DNA from: Irineochytrium annulatum
Lineage: Eukaryota > Chytridiomycota > Chytridiomycetes > Chytridiales > Chytridiaceae
Assembly: GCA_027600665.1 (NCBI GenBank)
Contig: JADGJL010000029.1
Span: 1-64,000, forward strand
Reading direction: 5' to 3'
DNA length: 64,000 nucleotides
This document shows positions 10,005-20,921 of this stretch, piece by piece (within the stretch, counting starts at the first letter, position 1; each line of letters begins with the position of its first letter). The position numbers were made by a program, and so were the translations under genes. The notes below the pieces were generated by a model. It ran no database searches. It was given only the letters and a program-made list of their open reading frames with translations, and was not told the origin of the DNA.

Positions 10005-13000
10005 ATGCGATCGCTGGCGACCGCATTCGTGGCCGCCGCTACTCTGCTGGCCGGCATCCCGGATGCCCTGGCCAATCCGTTCCTGAACACCCGTGAGTAA
10101 TGAGCTGCATGCCTCCGGCCCACGATCTGATCGTTCGTTGCTACTCTCGCTCGTCGACTCGACTTGCAGCCAACTCGAACCACCTCAATGGCTCGTTGTG
10201 CCAGCCGCCCGTGAGGAAGAACGTCGTCTGTGAGGTCATCTGCACATCGGATTATAAGAAGTTCTGTCCGCCACGGGTCATGCCAGTGTGCCCAGCGGAG
10301 CAGACATGGTGCGCGGACGGGACTTGCAAGCCGAATTGTGACGGCGTCACGCCGCTGTGCAGCTGCAGGAACGGCTACTTCCCGGGCGGGCAGGAGGATG
10401 GGGCCACACCGTTCATGCCCTGCAGCACGGCGCCCATCCTAGTCGACGTCCCGAACTACCTGCAGGACTCAGGCCCGAAGCAGGGATCAGCGATCGGTAA
10501 CGCCCCGCTCCGGGCGGCGTGCGCGGCCGCGATCAACAACTTTGTCATTTCGAACACTTCGGCAGACACGAAGCTGTTCTTCAACGAGTGCGCCCAGCCG
10601 CAACCATCGAGGAACGTCACGACCGCCTTCGCGCCGGAGTTCGTCACGGCCTACCTAATCCTCGCGTTCGAGGGTTTCCTCTTAACTTTGCACTTCCTGT
10701 ACAAGAAGTTCGCCGAAAGGAACTTCAGGGAGGGGGCGTCCATGGCGGGCCTGAAGCCGTCTCACGTTCGCGGCGTTGGCGGAGGGTCGGCGTCGGGATC
10801 GCCGAGCCACAGCAAGGGCGCGCCGTTCCTATACCCCGAGGTTGAGATGGGCGACATGGGAGCCGGCCCGGACGCGGCCGCGAAGCTCGCGATGGCGAAC
10901 CTCACGTTTAAAGGATACCGCAACGACCCGATTGGCGCCACGACAGGCGCGACGGTGACAGTCACGTCCTTTGTGTGGCTCATCCTCATGGCCGTCCTGG
11001 TGCTCGACTACTACGCCGTCTTCGCTGGCTTCGGATTCAGGGAGGAGTCCGACATGGTGTTCTACGACCACGACCTGCTCTCGAGCGTCTTCATCCTCGT
11101 CTGGCACATCGTGACGATCTGGTTCGTTGTTTTGAAGCTGGGACAGGCGACCGCGTCTGCGTACTACGGCGTCCGCGTGCCGCTGTCGCACGCGGCGTTT
11201 GTGATTGTGGAGAAGAAGGAGGAGAAGGCCGTCCACATGGCGAACATGGGGAAGATTGTCGAGTGGGTTTGGAAAGTTGAGGCCGTTATAAAGAGGGTGT
11301 TCAAGTGGGTAACTTGTTTGCACACTGACAAGACGTGTCCTAACGGATTTTAGGATGGATGTCTCCGTGGAGGTTACTCCCGTGCTCTACACGACTAATG
11401 GGCGCCGGTATATCGAGTTTGAGTGTGTCCGCTACGTTTACAACGACCGTGAGGGCACGTTTGAGCCGTATGTCTACACGGTCGGTCCGTCTTTTGCGGA
11501 CTTGCACAAGCAGTCGGCTGGTCTCATCTCCAGCGACGCGAACGACCGTATTGAGCTTGTCGGACCCAACGCGATCGCCTTCCCGGCCGACACGTTCTAT
11601 ACGGCCATGGGCAAGGAGTTTTCGGGCGTCTTCTACGTCTACCAGATGATGTTCTTGTGGATTTGGTAGTGAGTATCTGTATTGGCGCCGTTGCTACCAC
11701 ATTAGGGTGCTAAGCATGGTCCTTTAGCTACTACGCATACTACTACATGGGTCTGGTCCTTACCACCGTCATCATCGTCTCCGGCATCGTCAAAGTCTTC
11801 GTTTACGTAAAGGCGCAACAGCGCGTTCTCTCCATGGCCAACTTCACCGGCACTATCCGCGTCCTCCGCAACGGCAACTGGGTCGTCCTCTCTACCTACG
11901 ACGTCGTTCCTGGGGATGTCATCGAGATCGAAGCTTCGGATCACGTTCTCCCCGTGGACGCTGTCCTTGTCGACGGCGGCGCTGTCTGCGACGAGTCCTC
12001 CCTCACGGGCGAGGCCCTCCCCGTCGTCAAGTTCCCCGTCCGCAACGACCCCGACGTTTTCTTCCGGGCCGATGAGACCTCCAAGAACCACTCGCTGTAT
12101 GCCGGTTGCTTCATCCTTCAGACCCAGCCCACAAAAAAGAACTCCCCCGTGCTCGCCATCGTCACCTCGACCGGCGCGATGACTACTAAGGGCAGACTTG
12201 TTAAGGACATCCTGTACCCGTCGTCGGTCTCGTTCGTCTTCACCGAGCACCTGAAGGTCGTCTTCCCTATGCTCATCTTGTGGGGTATCGTTATGCTCGC
12301 GCTTAGCATTGGGATGATCGGTACCCAGGGCGTCGACTCGTGGTTCTACGGCATGTTCACCATCTCGCAAGTGCTATCGCCCCTGTTGCCGGCTGTCTTG
12401 GTCATTGGGCAGAGTGTCGCAAGCGAGAGGTTGGCGAAGAAGGGAATCATGTGTGTCGACTTGGACAGGATCACGTTGTCGGGCAAGGTCAAAGTCTTTT
12501 GCTTCGATAAGACTGGTATGTCTCTGCCCTTAACATGTATCGGGCGTAAGTGCTGACGTTGTAAAATTTAGGCACGCTCACTAAGGAGGGTTTGAACTTC
12601 CTCGGTGTCCAGAGCGTCAACAGAGTCGGTGGCCCGTCAGCTTTTGGCAAAGTTCAACAGGACTTCTCCACCTTCCCCGAGCATCTCCGACGCGCTATGC
12701 TTACCTGCCACTCTGTCACCTCGGTCGGCAAGCAGCTTGTCGGTAACTTCGTTGATGTCGAGATGTTCCGTGCCACTGGTGCGACGCTCTCCACGAACCC
12801 CGACTCGACTGGCGGAGACGGAACGATGGTCTACCCGATCACCAACGGCGACCGCAACCTCCTGATCGTGAAGCGCTTCGAATTCGTCCACTCCCATGCG
12901 TACATGTCCACCCTCGTGAAGGACCCAGTCGACAACAAGCTCCACGTCTACATGAAGGGCTCGTTCGAGAGGCTGAAGGACCTCTCCGACCCCTCCTCCG

Positions 13001-14701
13001 TCCCCGCTGACTACGACTCCATCGCCCGGTTCCATGCTTCGGAGGGTTGCTACGTGCTCGCTTTCGCCAGGCGGGAGCTGCCGGCCCACATTTCGGTTGA
13101 GGATGCCATCCGCATGCAGAGGTCCGAGCTTGAAGCCGGCTGCCAGCTAGCCGGCCTCGTCCTCTTCCGTAACGAGCTCAAGCACGACACCGGGGAGGCG
13201 CTCGAGGAGCTGAGGGATGGAGGGTGCAGGGTCGTTATGATTACGGGTGATAACGCCGACACAGCTTGCTTTATCGCTAAGGCGAGTGGCATGATCCGCG
13301 CACCCGACTTTGCTGAGGCACCGGTGATTGTGCGCGGTGATGTGAATGAGGCCAAGACCCAGGTCGTGTGGTCGAACGCTGAGAACGGTGCCGCCGTCAG
13401 CGACCAGACGCTGAACGTTCTCCTTGACACCTCTAGGCGCGGTGGTAGGGCCGTGGAGTTGGCCGTTACGGGCAAGGCGTTCAACATGCTGCTGAAGGCC
13501 GGGAAGATGAGGGAGATGCTGTTTGAAACGAGGATCTTCGCACGGATGAGTCCCGAGGACAAAGTCAACTGCGTGAAGCTTCATATGGAGAAGGCCGTAA
13601 CGGCTATGTGCGGTGACGGTGGTAACGACGCCGGCGCGTTGAAGGCCGCCCACGCCGGTATCGCGTTGTCCGAGGCCGAGAGCTCGGTCGTGTCGCATTT
13701 CTCGTCGAGGAACCGGTCCGTTATGTCCTGCGTTGAGCTCTTGAAAGAGGCTCGGTGCTCGCTCGACGTTTCGTTTGCGAGCTACAAGTACTTGATCATG
13801 TACGGCGAGGTGCTGTCGTTCATGGGCCTGATCCAGTACTACTTCACTGTCAACATGAGTCAGGCTATGTGGGTGCTTATCGACGGGTCTACTGTGCCGC
13901 TTTCGTGGGCGCTCACGATGGCGAAGCCTGCCGCGAGGTTGGCGCGCACGAGGCCGACCGCCAGGCTTTTAGGTGAGTATTAGAACGTCCTGTTGTTAGT
14001 ATTCTGGATGCTGACTTGTCGTCGCAATAGGTCCGGAAACAATCATCTCGGTTGTCGGACAAGTCTTGATCAACATTATTTTCCTTATCTCTGCGGTGGT
14101 CTTGCTATTCAAGCAGGATTTCTTCCGCTGCAACGAGTTTAATGGACAGTACGCGGACGTTAGGCGATGGTGGGAGCTCGGTGACAATTACGAAGGCGCC
14201 GTAAGTTATTGTTTAGTCCTTTCATGATGCGTTTGTATTGACTCCGCATTTCAGATTACGGGAATGATTGGAACCTTCCAAATCATCAACGCGGCCGCCG
14301 TCTACAACATCGGCCACACCTACCGGTCAGGCTTTTTCCGCAATTACATTTTCCTCGGGATTTGGGTCGTGATGGCGGGCATCCTCTCGTTCGTTATCCT
14401 CGGCGACCCGAACTCGCTCGGCTGCCTCTTCCACGTCAACTGCGGTACCCCGGCGGCACTCGACGACTTGAACGTCGAGACGGGCACGAAATATAGCACG
14501 AACTTCCTCGGCATCCCTGACGTCTTCCACTCAGCCTCGGGTCACAACGTTATGCCGAGTTACTTCAGGTGGCAGCTGTGGTTCCTCGTCGTGGGGAACT
14601 TCGCCGCCTTGATTTTGTTCGAATGGGTCGTTGTCCTTGGAGTCGGCAGGAGGTGGGCGAAGAAGACCTTCCCGCTAAAGAGGTTGAGCTACCGGACGTA
14701 G
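10005..14701 (+). CDS. P5B-type P-type ATPase with signal peptide and Cys-rich ectodomain
   Basis: Seven exons (10005-10092, 10170-11304, 11354-11668, 11728-12515, 12572-13972, 14031-14200, 14255-14701) give 1447 residues. Residues 1-24 look like a cleavable signal peptide. Residues ~30-140 form a cysteine-rich region with about 13 Cys (for example CEVICTSDYKKFC, CADGTCKPNCDG). Next come hydrophobic segments near 195-220, 300-325 and 345-370. The ATPase core follows: FYVYQMMFLWIWYYYAYYYM (M1/M2), actuator motif TGE at 606-608, the P5-type M4 with LLPAVL before GIMCVDLDRI, the phosphorylated Asp of DKTGT near 773, TGDNAD, and GDGGNDAGALKAA near 1123, then paired membrane helices to the end. 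P5B pumps (ATP13A2/Ypk9 family) act in endo-lysosomal membranes, some as polyamine exporters; substrate here is unknown. Identity of the core is firm, whereas the role of the ectodomain is inferred. Confidence 0.92.
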
Positions 14702-15310
14702 AGTGTGTAATTGGCTTTCTTCCTTAATCTGGTCTCGGTTTATTTTATGATATGTTGTCAGCTGTGCTGATGGTGCCCCTATATCAAGGACTTTATGTTT
14801 TATTTCGTTGCCATCTTGCCAAATTGCTCTTCGTCTTGTATTTGTTGTTTTTCGGTTGATGAAGAGCATTTCTAGTATGTTACCACAGGATCATCTCCTT
14901 TTGTGAGCTATCCTTTTCTTACTATTCACTTTATTTGCTTCCCTTTTCCGTTTTGTATTTTACCACGTGTTGCGACCTCTGTCATGGACACTCATTAGTT
15001 GTACACTTTCCTTTCCTACCACAATGTTCGTCATTTTACTGTACTTCTACATGAGAGAGCAAAATGCGTGTTTTCTGCATAGGTTGAAAAACGAGTGTTG
15101 CGAAGAGTGAGATTGTCACGAGCGGAACGAGCGGAACTATATATGTTGATTGTTTGCGGGCAGCGTCTATTCGACATAGCGACGAACACAGAGAACCGGC
15201 AGGAGTACATTTCGAAAGATGAAGGCAACAAGTCGCGGCCTGAAGGTGCCCCGTCAAGAAATCTAAGTTCCGAATTGTCGATCCATCTCGAGGCGTGATC
15301 GCGGCTGGTG
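14702..15310. other. Intergenic region
   Basis: 3' flank of the ATPase and promoter side of the CRT10-like gene. AT-rich, with nothing else recognised. Confidence 0.4.
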
Positions 15311-16793
15311 ATGGAGCTGATGCCAACGGCCCACTATCAGCTCAAGGGTGGGCACGACATGGACTGCGTGACCTGGCGGATGAACCTACTGGAGTGCTCG
15401 CGCCGAGATCCGTCGCTGTTGTTCATTGCCTGCCTCAACCACATCCGCGTCTACCGATTACCACACGTCCCGCACGCCGTCAAGTCTGGTCCGCACAAGA
15501 AATTACGCTATCTGATCCCGCACGACTACGACCCGGACGACGAGGACGCCGAGGATGTCCCCATTAACGCCATTCGCGTGGGCTCCATCATGGGCGAGGA
15601 GGTGCTTGTATCTGTCGACGACAGGGGCGTCGTGCGGATATATTTCACGCAGGACCTCGATCGGCAGCCTATCGTGAGGAACAATGGGGTCAGCACGTGG
15701 TGCTCGGCGACGTTCGCGAACCTGCTGGCTGTGAGCTCGAACGCGCACGTCGTCAAGATCTACGACCTCGGCGCAGACGCCGACTGCAATGGCACGCGGA
15801 TGGCTACGGGCAGCGGGGATGATGATGACGCGCCGCTGGTGCTGGAGGGCCACCAGCACAATATCCCCTCGATCGACTTCTCGCGTTGCGGGCGCCTGCT
15901 CGCGTCAGCGTCCATCGACTGGTCGGTCATGATCTGGAGCGTCGAGACCGGTCAGGCCGTGCGGACCATTCGACCGGAACACCTGGGCGGCCGGCCGCCG
16001 GGGAATTGGGGCGTGAGGTTCATTCCTCGGGAGGCCGTACGGGAGAAGCGGGTGCCGCTCTTGTGGAGGGATCTCGCGAAGTGCACCGACGGATGTGAGG
16101 TCGAGTCGGCTGACGGGTTCCCGGACGAAGCGTCGGATGGTGAAGATGAAGGCATGAGCGACCCTGAGATCGTTTTAATCACAGAGGAGAAGGGCAGCCA
16201 GTTGATGGTGGACGCCGCGGAGGTTTCAAATAAACCAGCAGCGTCATTACCGGAAGATACTGCCTCTGACAGCATGGAACTACCCAAGGAATTTATGGCG
16301 TTCCAACGGAAGACCCCTACTGTAGGCCCTCCCCTCGAACTCTATTATCTGGTGGTTACGACAGCGCGGAACGTGCTCCTAATCGACCCGGACTCTGGCG
16401 AGACGCTCGATCGACATGACGACGTGCTGGCCCTGTTTCAGGCAAACTTACAACCTTACGATCGAATGTCGTTCATCCATTACGTGCCCAACTTGGGCAT
16501 CTTCATCGCAGCATCGCAAGCCGGGCAGGTGGGGTTATCGAAGCGACACTACTCTTAAAAGCTAAAATCCTTTCCCCTTTCAGGCCTGCATTTTTTCCTT
16601 TGATAAGTCGCAAGAGGGGCCGCGGATAGTGACGGAGATCTTGCTGCCCAGGACGGTGCCCATGTGGGGGTTCTGCGCGAGAGAGCATGAGCGCCACTGC
16701 GACCTATTCTTCCTAATGTTCGACGGCTACATCTCCAGCTACCGAATCAGAGGCAAAACGCCTTTCCTGGATATTTCCGAAGTATTCCTTTAG
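15311..16793 (+). CDS. CRT10-like WD-repeat protein
   Basis: Two exons, 15311-16528 and 16584-16793, give 475 residues. The ATG at 15311 is the first in frame. WD-type blades are visible: PSLLFIACLNHIRVYRL, NLLAVSSNAHVVKIYDL, and a clear GHQHNIPSIDFSRCGRLLAS followed by ASIDWSVMIWSVETG. The segment PPGNWGVRFIPR and the acidic insert (DGEDEGMSDPE) before C-terminal blades match the CRT10 family. In budding yeast Crt10 influences ribonucleotide reductase gene expression. The last exon ends in FFLMFDGYISSYRIRGK, typical of a closing blade. Family placement is likely. The yeast function may not transfer. Confidence 0.72.
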
Positions 16794-17307
16794 CCGAAGT
16801 CCGTGCCGTTGCGTGTGCTTATGTAGTTGCCCTACAGATTAGATCTTCGGCGGTCAATCTCTGTTTGAACAGGCGATTATTAGGACCGCCATTAATATAT
16901 CCTTCCTGTATAACGTTGTTGGAACAGGGGTCTTACTTCCGGGAACAAATCCTTTCACTGACAAGCGTCAGTAAAAGCATCGTGACTTGTGCGTGGTTGA
17001 GCATTCTTTGAAGGTAATTTTTCCGCTTGACAACCAGGTAGCGACTGAGAATGAGCCAACGGAAACGGTGTTGATACTTGAATGGTGAGCATACACTAGA
17101 GATAGTATCCAACCGGCCTCCACTATGGAGGTTGCTGAAAAACGATCCTCCCAAAAATTCGGGCCAAAGGTGAGAGCTCCACCAAATTGCGACTGGCACG
17201 CGTGAGAGACAGTTCGCTATCGCGAAACACGTTCTAAATCACAATTTGGACTTTCAATTATATTTGGACTTTCAATTATATTGGGCAGGTTCGGCGTCAG
17301 CCGGCAG
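16794..17307. other. Intergenic region with an 18-bp tandem repeat
   Basis: Lies between the CRT10-like gene and the 3' end of the U2 gene. It contains two perfect adjacent copies of atttggactttcaattat (17244-17261 and 17262-17279), about 30 nt past the U2 3' end. Confidence 0.6.
17244..17279. repeat. Perfect 18-bp tandem duplication
   Basis: Unit atttggactttcaattat occurs twice without mismatch. Its position just downstream of the U2 RNA gene may be coincidence or part of its 3'-end signal. Confidence 0.85.
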
Positions 17308-17477
17308 CAGTGTAAGGCCGGCGACACCAGTGCCAGGGGCCTTACGCAAGCGCAAGGTGACCCCGGCGAGATTCAAAAATAATTGTGATAATGAAAGATG
17401 CTATGCATCTTGTTTTAGTTATCACACTAAAAAGAACAGATACTACACTTGATCTTAGCCAATAGGCCTGAGAGGAT
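17308..17477 (-). ncRNA. U2 spliceosomal snRNA
   Basis: On the minus strand the RNA starts near 17477 with ATCCTCTCAGGCC. It then carries the near-invariant block TTGGCTAAGATCAAGTGTAG followed by TATCTGTTC, which includes the branch-site pairing sequence GUAGUA and the U6-pairing 5' region. Downstream are a perfect small hairpin (AAGATGC-ATA-GCATCTT), a Sm-site-like ATTTTTG in a single-stranded context, and a terminal stem-loop pairing GTAAGGCC with GGCCTTAC near 17312-17345. Length is about 170 nt, close to short fungal and animal U2. The exact ends are estimated. Its base-pairing partner is the branch point of the many introns in this window. Confidence 0.93.
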
Positions 17478-17916
17478 TGTAAGGATCCATCAGAGCGGGC
17501 AGTGTCGCTTTTGTAGGTTTTCGAGGCGACTGCGAACTGCGAGACCCGGTTGCTGTCAAATTTTCAACCTAACCCAGCTCGCTGCACAGCTCGGTTCATG
17601 TGCATTTTTTTGAAGAACATGGACGAAAGCCCGCCACCAGACCACGGCAAAAAAAGGGATTGGAAGACTTACATCCTTACGACCACAGCAGGAAAATGAT
17701 ATATAGCCGACATACGCATGACCTGATGAAGGTTGAAGTGGAGAGATGACACGTTAATGGCCGTCCGCAAGGAACCTCAATTGGAACACGCTGACCGTGC
17801 CGACTTCGACAACAAATAAAATTATTTTACGATCGCCAGGCGTTGGAAAAAGAGGCCTTTCGGCCTTTTTTTCAATAGCAAAGTAAAACGGCAGGAACAC
17901 ACATTCATTGTTGGTT
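17478..17916. other. U2 upstream region and tRNA-Pro 3' flank
   Basis: Presumed promoter of the U2 gene (which is transcribed leftwards) and downstream flank of tRNA-Pro(UGG), with a TTTT terminator for the tRNA around 17884-17887 on the minus strand. Nothing else is recognised. Confidence 0.4.
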
Positions 17917-17988
17917 GGGCCTGACCGGGAATTGAACCCGGGACCTCCTCTACCCAAAAGAGGAATCATGCTACTAGACCATCAGGCC
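17917..17988 (-). tRNA. tRNA-Pro (anticodon UGG)
   Basis: A 72-nt cloverleaf on the minus strand. The acceptor is GGCCTGA paired to TCAGGCC with discriminator C. The anticodon stem CCTCT/AGAGG holds the loop TTTGGGT, anticodon TGG. The T arm is CCGGGTTCAATTCCCGG. There is no intron. It is identical to the tRNA at 33670-33741 except for the wobble base. Confidence 0.95.
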
Positions 17989-18236
17989 ATGAAAAAGCAA
18001 ATTTGCACCCGCGTATATGACCGGACCCAGCTTTAGGACGTCAATTTCACTAGAACATGACTCCTGGGATAACCACTGCTTTAAATCGTCCGAAGAAAAG
18101 GTCCGAACGATCTGCAAAGAGGACGCATCAGATCTATTGCCTTCTAGTACCACTAAATTATCTGCATTCAACTGCAAATCAAAACACAAAGTGAATAAGT
18201 GTAAGTCCGGCAACGGATCAATGTTCGTAGATCTGT

Positions 18237-19572
18237 CTACAACGGGACAATCTCCTGCTCAACACGTCCGACGCCGCCCCTCCTCCCGTCCGCCCCCGCG
18301 GGCCCGTACCTCTCGAAGAACGGCGGCGGGATGGTCCATCCTAACTGCCCCACCCCGCCGCAAGAAAGCCAAAGCCTGAGCAGGTGACGACCGGGCCCGC
18401 GTCCGTCGTCCCGGAAAGCGCTGCGCGCGTGTAGGACCGAGTGATTGTGGACGAACTGCATGTCGCCGCGTCGGAGCTCCATGTCGTAGCTGTGCTCGAC
18501 GGCGAGCGATTCAACCGCGTCCATGGCGTCCAGCTGGTCCCGCGTGAGCTCAGGGACGCCCTTGAACCGGCTGACCGTTCGAAAGAAATTTCGGTCATAA
18601 ATGCTGCGCGGTTGCAATCAACCATCTTTTCCTGTCGATAACGTTCCCAATGATATCTGCACTCACCACATCAGCTGCCCATGGGCGTTGACGTGAAACA
18701 CAGGGCTCTTGTAAAAGGGCTCCCGCGATCCCTCCCCCTTCCGATCCCAGTAGAAATCTGAGGCGAGGCACAGCGCGAGGTCTTCCCGTCCTCTTGAGAT
18801 GATCTCATTCCAGATGGTGTGCGACGAAGATACCGAGGACGAGCCGCCTTCGGACGCCGGGTGAATGCAAAGGAGCCCGACGACGTCACAGCTGTCCGTG
18901 TGGAACCGTTGGGCCTCGGCTGTCGCGTAGATGCGGGTGTTTGGGTCGTTCAGGTCTTGTTGCATGTCCTACTTTTCATATTTCGTTCAGCTTTACTTAA
19001 CCTTAAATGACGGACAATCGACATTACCCGAACATGGCCCAAAAGATGGCCGCTTCCGTTCTGCGGTACTCGCGTTCCGAGATGCGATCCGATGCCCAGG
19101 AAGATTGTGGCAACAGTTGATGTCGACAGGTTATCAAGGTCCAGTCCGCGCAAGACCGCGAACCCGGCGCCGTCCTTGAGTAGTCGCCCCTGAACGTCGC
19201 TTATCAGCTTCGCCATGCTCGGGAGCCGAAAGTCATTCTTGCTGCAATTAATTTAAGTGACGTCGTCTAGGAAGGGTAAGAAGCATACCTCAGCGCGATG
19301 AGCGGCTTTCCGGTGGCCGAAAAGTGGCTCGCTGCATCCTTGAGCTCGCAGACGTGGACCGTGGACAGCTCAACAATCGGGTTGGGGTTTGAGTCTTTCC
19401 CCCAAGCCGAGGGGCCTGAGATCTTGATGGGGAATCCTCGCGCAATCAGTTGCTGTCGGGCCCTTCGACAGGCATCTGCCACCGCCGGGGACCGCGTCGG
19501 GAAGACCGGCGCGTTATCCCAACCACGAATCCGCTGCACCCGCATCAAGCCTTTTATTGATCGAAACCGCAT
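18237..19572 (-). CDS. TauD/TfdA-family Fe(II)/2-oxoglutarate dioxygenase
   Basis: Four exons (19572-19289, 19241-19028, 18968-18667, 18603-18237) give 388 residues. The family couples oxidative decarboxylation of 2-oxoglutarate to substrate hydroxylation. The iron triad is visible as H189-T-D191 in RFHTDSCD and H325 in GDMQFVHNHSVLHARSAF. The 2-oxoglutarate-binding Arg is probably in GRHLLRLWLS near residue 345. The N-terminal third (IKISGPSAWGKDSN, FAVLRGLDL) fits the fungal branch of the family. Gene neighbours on the same strand are the Gfo/Idh oxidoreductase 45 bp upstream and a DUF4246 gene, so co-regulation is possible but not shown. Substrate unknown; taurine is only one of many substrates in the family. 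Confidence 0.88.
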
Positions 19573-19617
19573 TTCATGTACTTGGGCTGCTTAGTTGAAG
19601 GAAACCCAGGTAGCCTT

Positions 19618-20810
19618 TTATTCAAACGCGACGACCTTAACCGACGCCCCTTCCTTCCGCCCCGACTCAAACATAGCCTCCATCAGCGCGACATCATGCA
19701 CAGCCTCCACGACGTTCGCTCTGAAGTCCGCGCCCTTGCCCTCCACGCATCGAGCAAACGCTGCCAGCTCGCCCACTATGCCGTCCGACTGGAACGTCTC
19801 GCTGCTGATGGCCTCGCCGGAATCTGGGCCGAACAACTCAACCACGTACACGCCCTTGCCGTCCACCATCTTTCGCGAGCACTCGACAGCGCCATTCGAT
19901 CCAACGACCCTCAGCCGCGTCAAAGTACCCGCTCCGCACGCAAACGATACCGAGAATGTTCCCGAAACGCCGGTCGTAGTCTTGATCGTCGCGTCAACCG
20001 TGTCCATAGGGGCTAGGTGCGGTGTATGCAGCGATGTGAAAGCCGCCACGCGATCCACAACCGGCTTAAGGTCCGCGCGTCCATTTAACACCAGTCTTAA
20101 CGCCGCAACAAAATGAACTCCAGCGTCCAACAAAAATCCGCCGTCGTAGTCCGGGTTCTGGCGCCACGCGGTCTTGTAGTACTTGTTGTCGGATTCAATC
20201 CGCACCTGGCTCACGAGGGAGAAAGACACGAGGTCGCCAATTTTTCCCATGCCCACGAGCTCGGCAGCTCTATTAACGCCCGTCTCAAATCGGTAGTTCT
20301 CGGCCACGCTCCAGTTCAACTTCGGTGTGACCCGTTGGGTCTCAATATAAAACTTCACCAGCTCCGATGCCGTCTTGCAGTCCTTCGCTATGGGCTTCTC
20401 CGAGAGGACGTGTTTTCCGGCCTATAAGAACTTATTCAGCATTGCAGTTTAAAGACAACAGACAAAGCTTCCCCACCTTCAAGCACGCCTTTATGATTTC
20501 CGGCTGAGCCCCTGTAGCGAACGTAAGCAACTGTCAGAGCACGGAAGAGGAAGACCATACCAATTGGCATCGCTAGAACGACAGCATGAATGTCGTCTCT
20601 TTTGAGAAGATCGTCGAGCGATGGTGTCGATCCGCCCTCCTCGGAGTACACATCCGGTTTGCTTGGGATAATTGCTGCAATGCCGGCTGCGGACGCCGTG
20701 GACCGAGAATAGACGGCCCTGATGTGGAAAGCTGCCGACTGCTCGAGCAAGGCGGGGAGATGCGCTTCCCTAACGAAGAGACCGGCGCCGAGCAACGCTA
20801 CATTGATCAT
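19618..20810 (-). CDS. Gfo/Idh/MocA-family NAD(P)-dependent oxidoreductase
   Basis: Three exons (20810-20561, 20511-20477, 20421-19618) give 362 residues, the usual family size. The Rossmann segment is NVALLGAGLFVREAHLPAL at residues 3-21. The catalytic EKP motif is HVLSEKPIAKDC near residue 105. The C-terminal half contains NWSVAENYRFE, GGFLLDAGVHFVAALRL and the active-site-type segment FQSDGIVGELAAFARCVEG. These enzymes oxidise or reduce sugars, inositols and related alcohols, usually in the cytosol. The middle exon is only 35 nt and restores the frame between AMPIG and KACLKAGK. Substrate is unknown. Placed 45 bp from the TauD-type gene on the same strand. Confidence 0.9.
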
Positions 20811-20921
20811 GTTTGGGGAATATTGATGTGATTCATAGAAAGCGTCTATTTATACAGCGTTTTACTCGGTTGCCACGTCCACGCGCACAAATTTATGAAG
20901 TAGAAAAGCTTACTTACAAGG

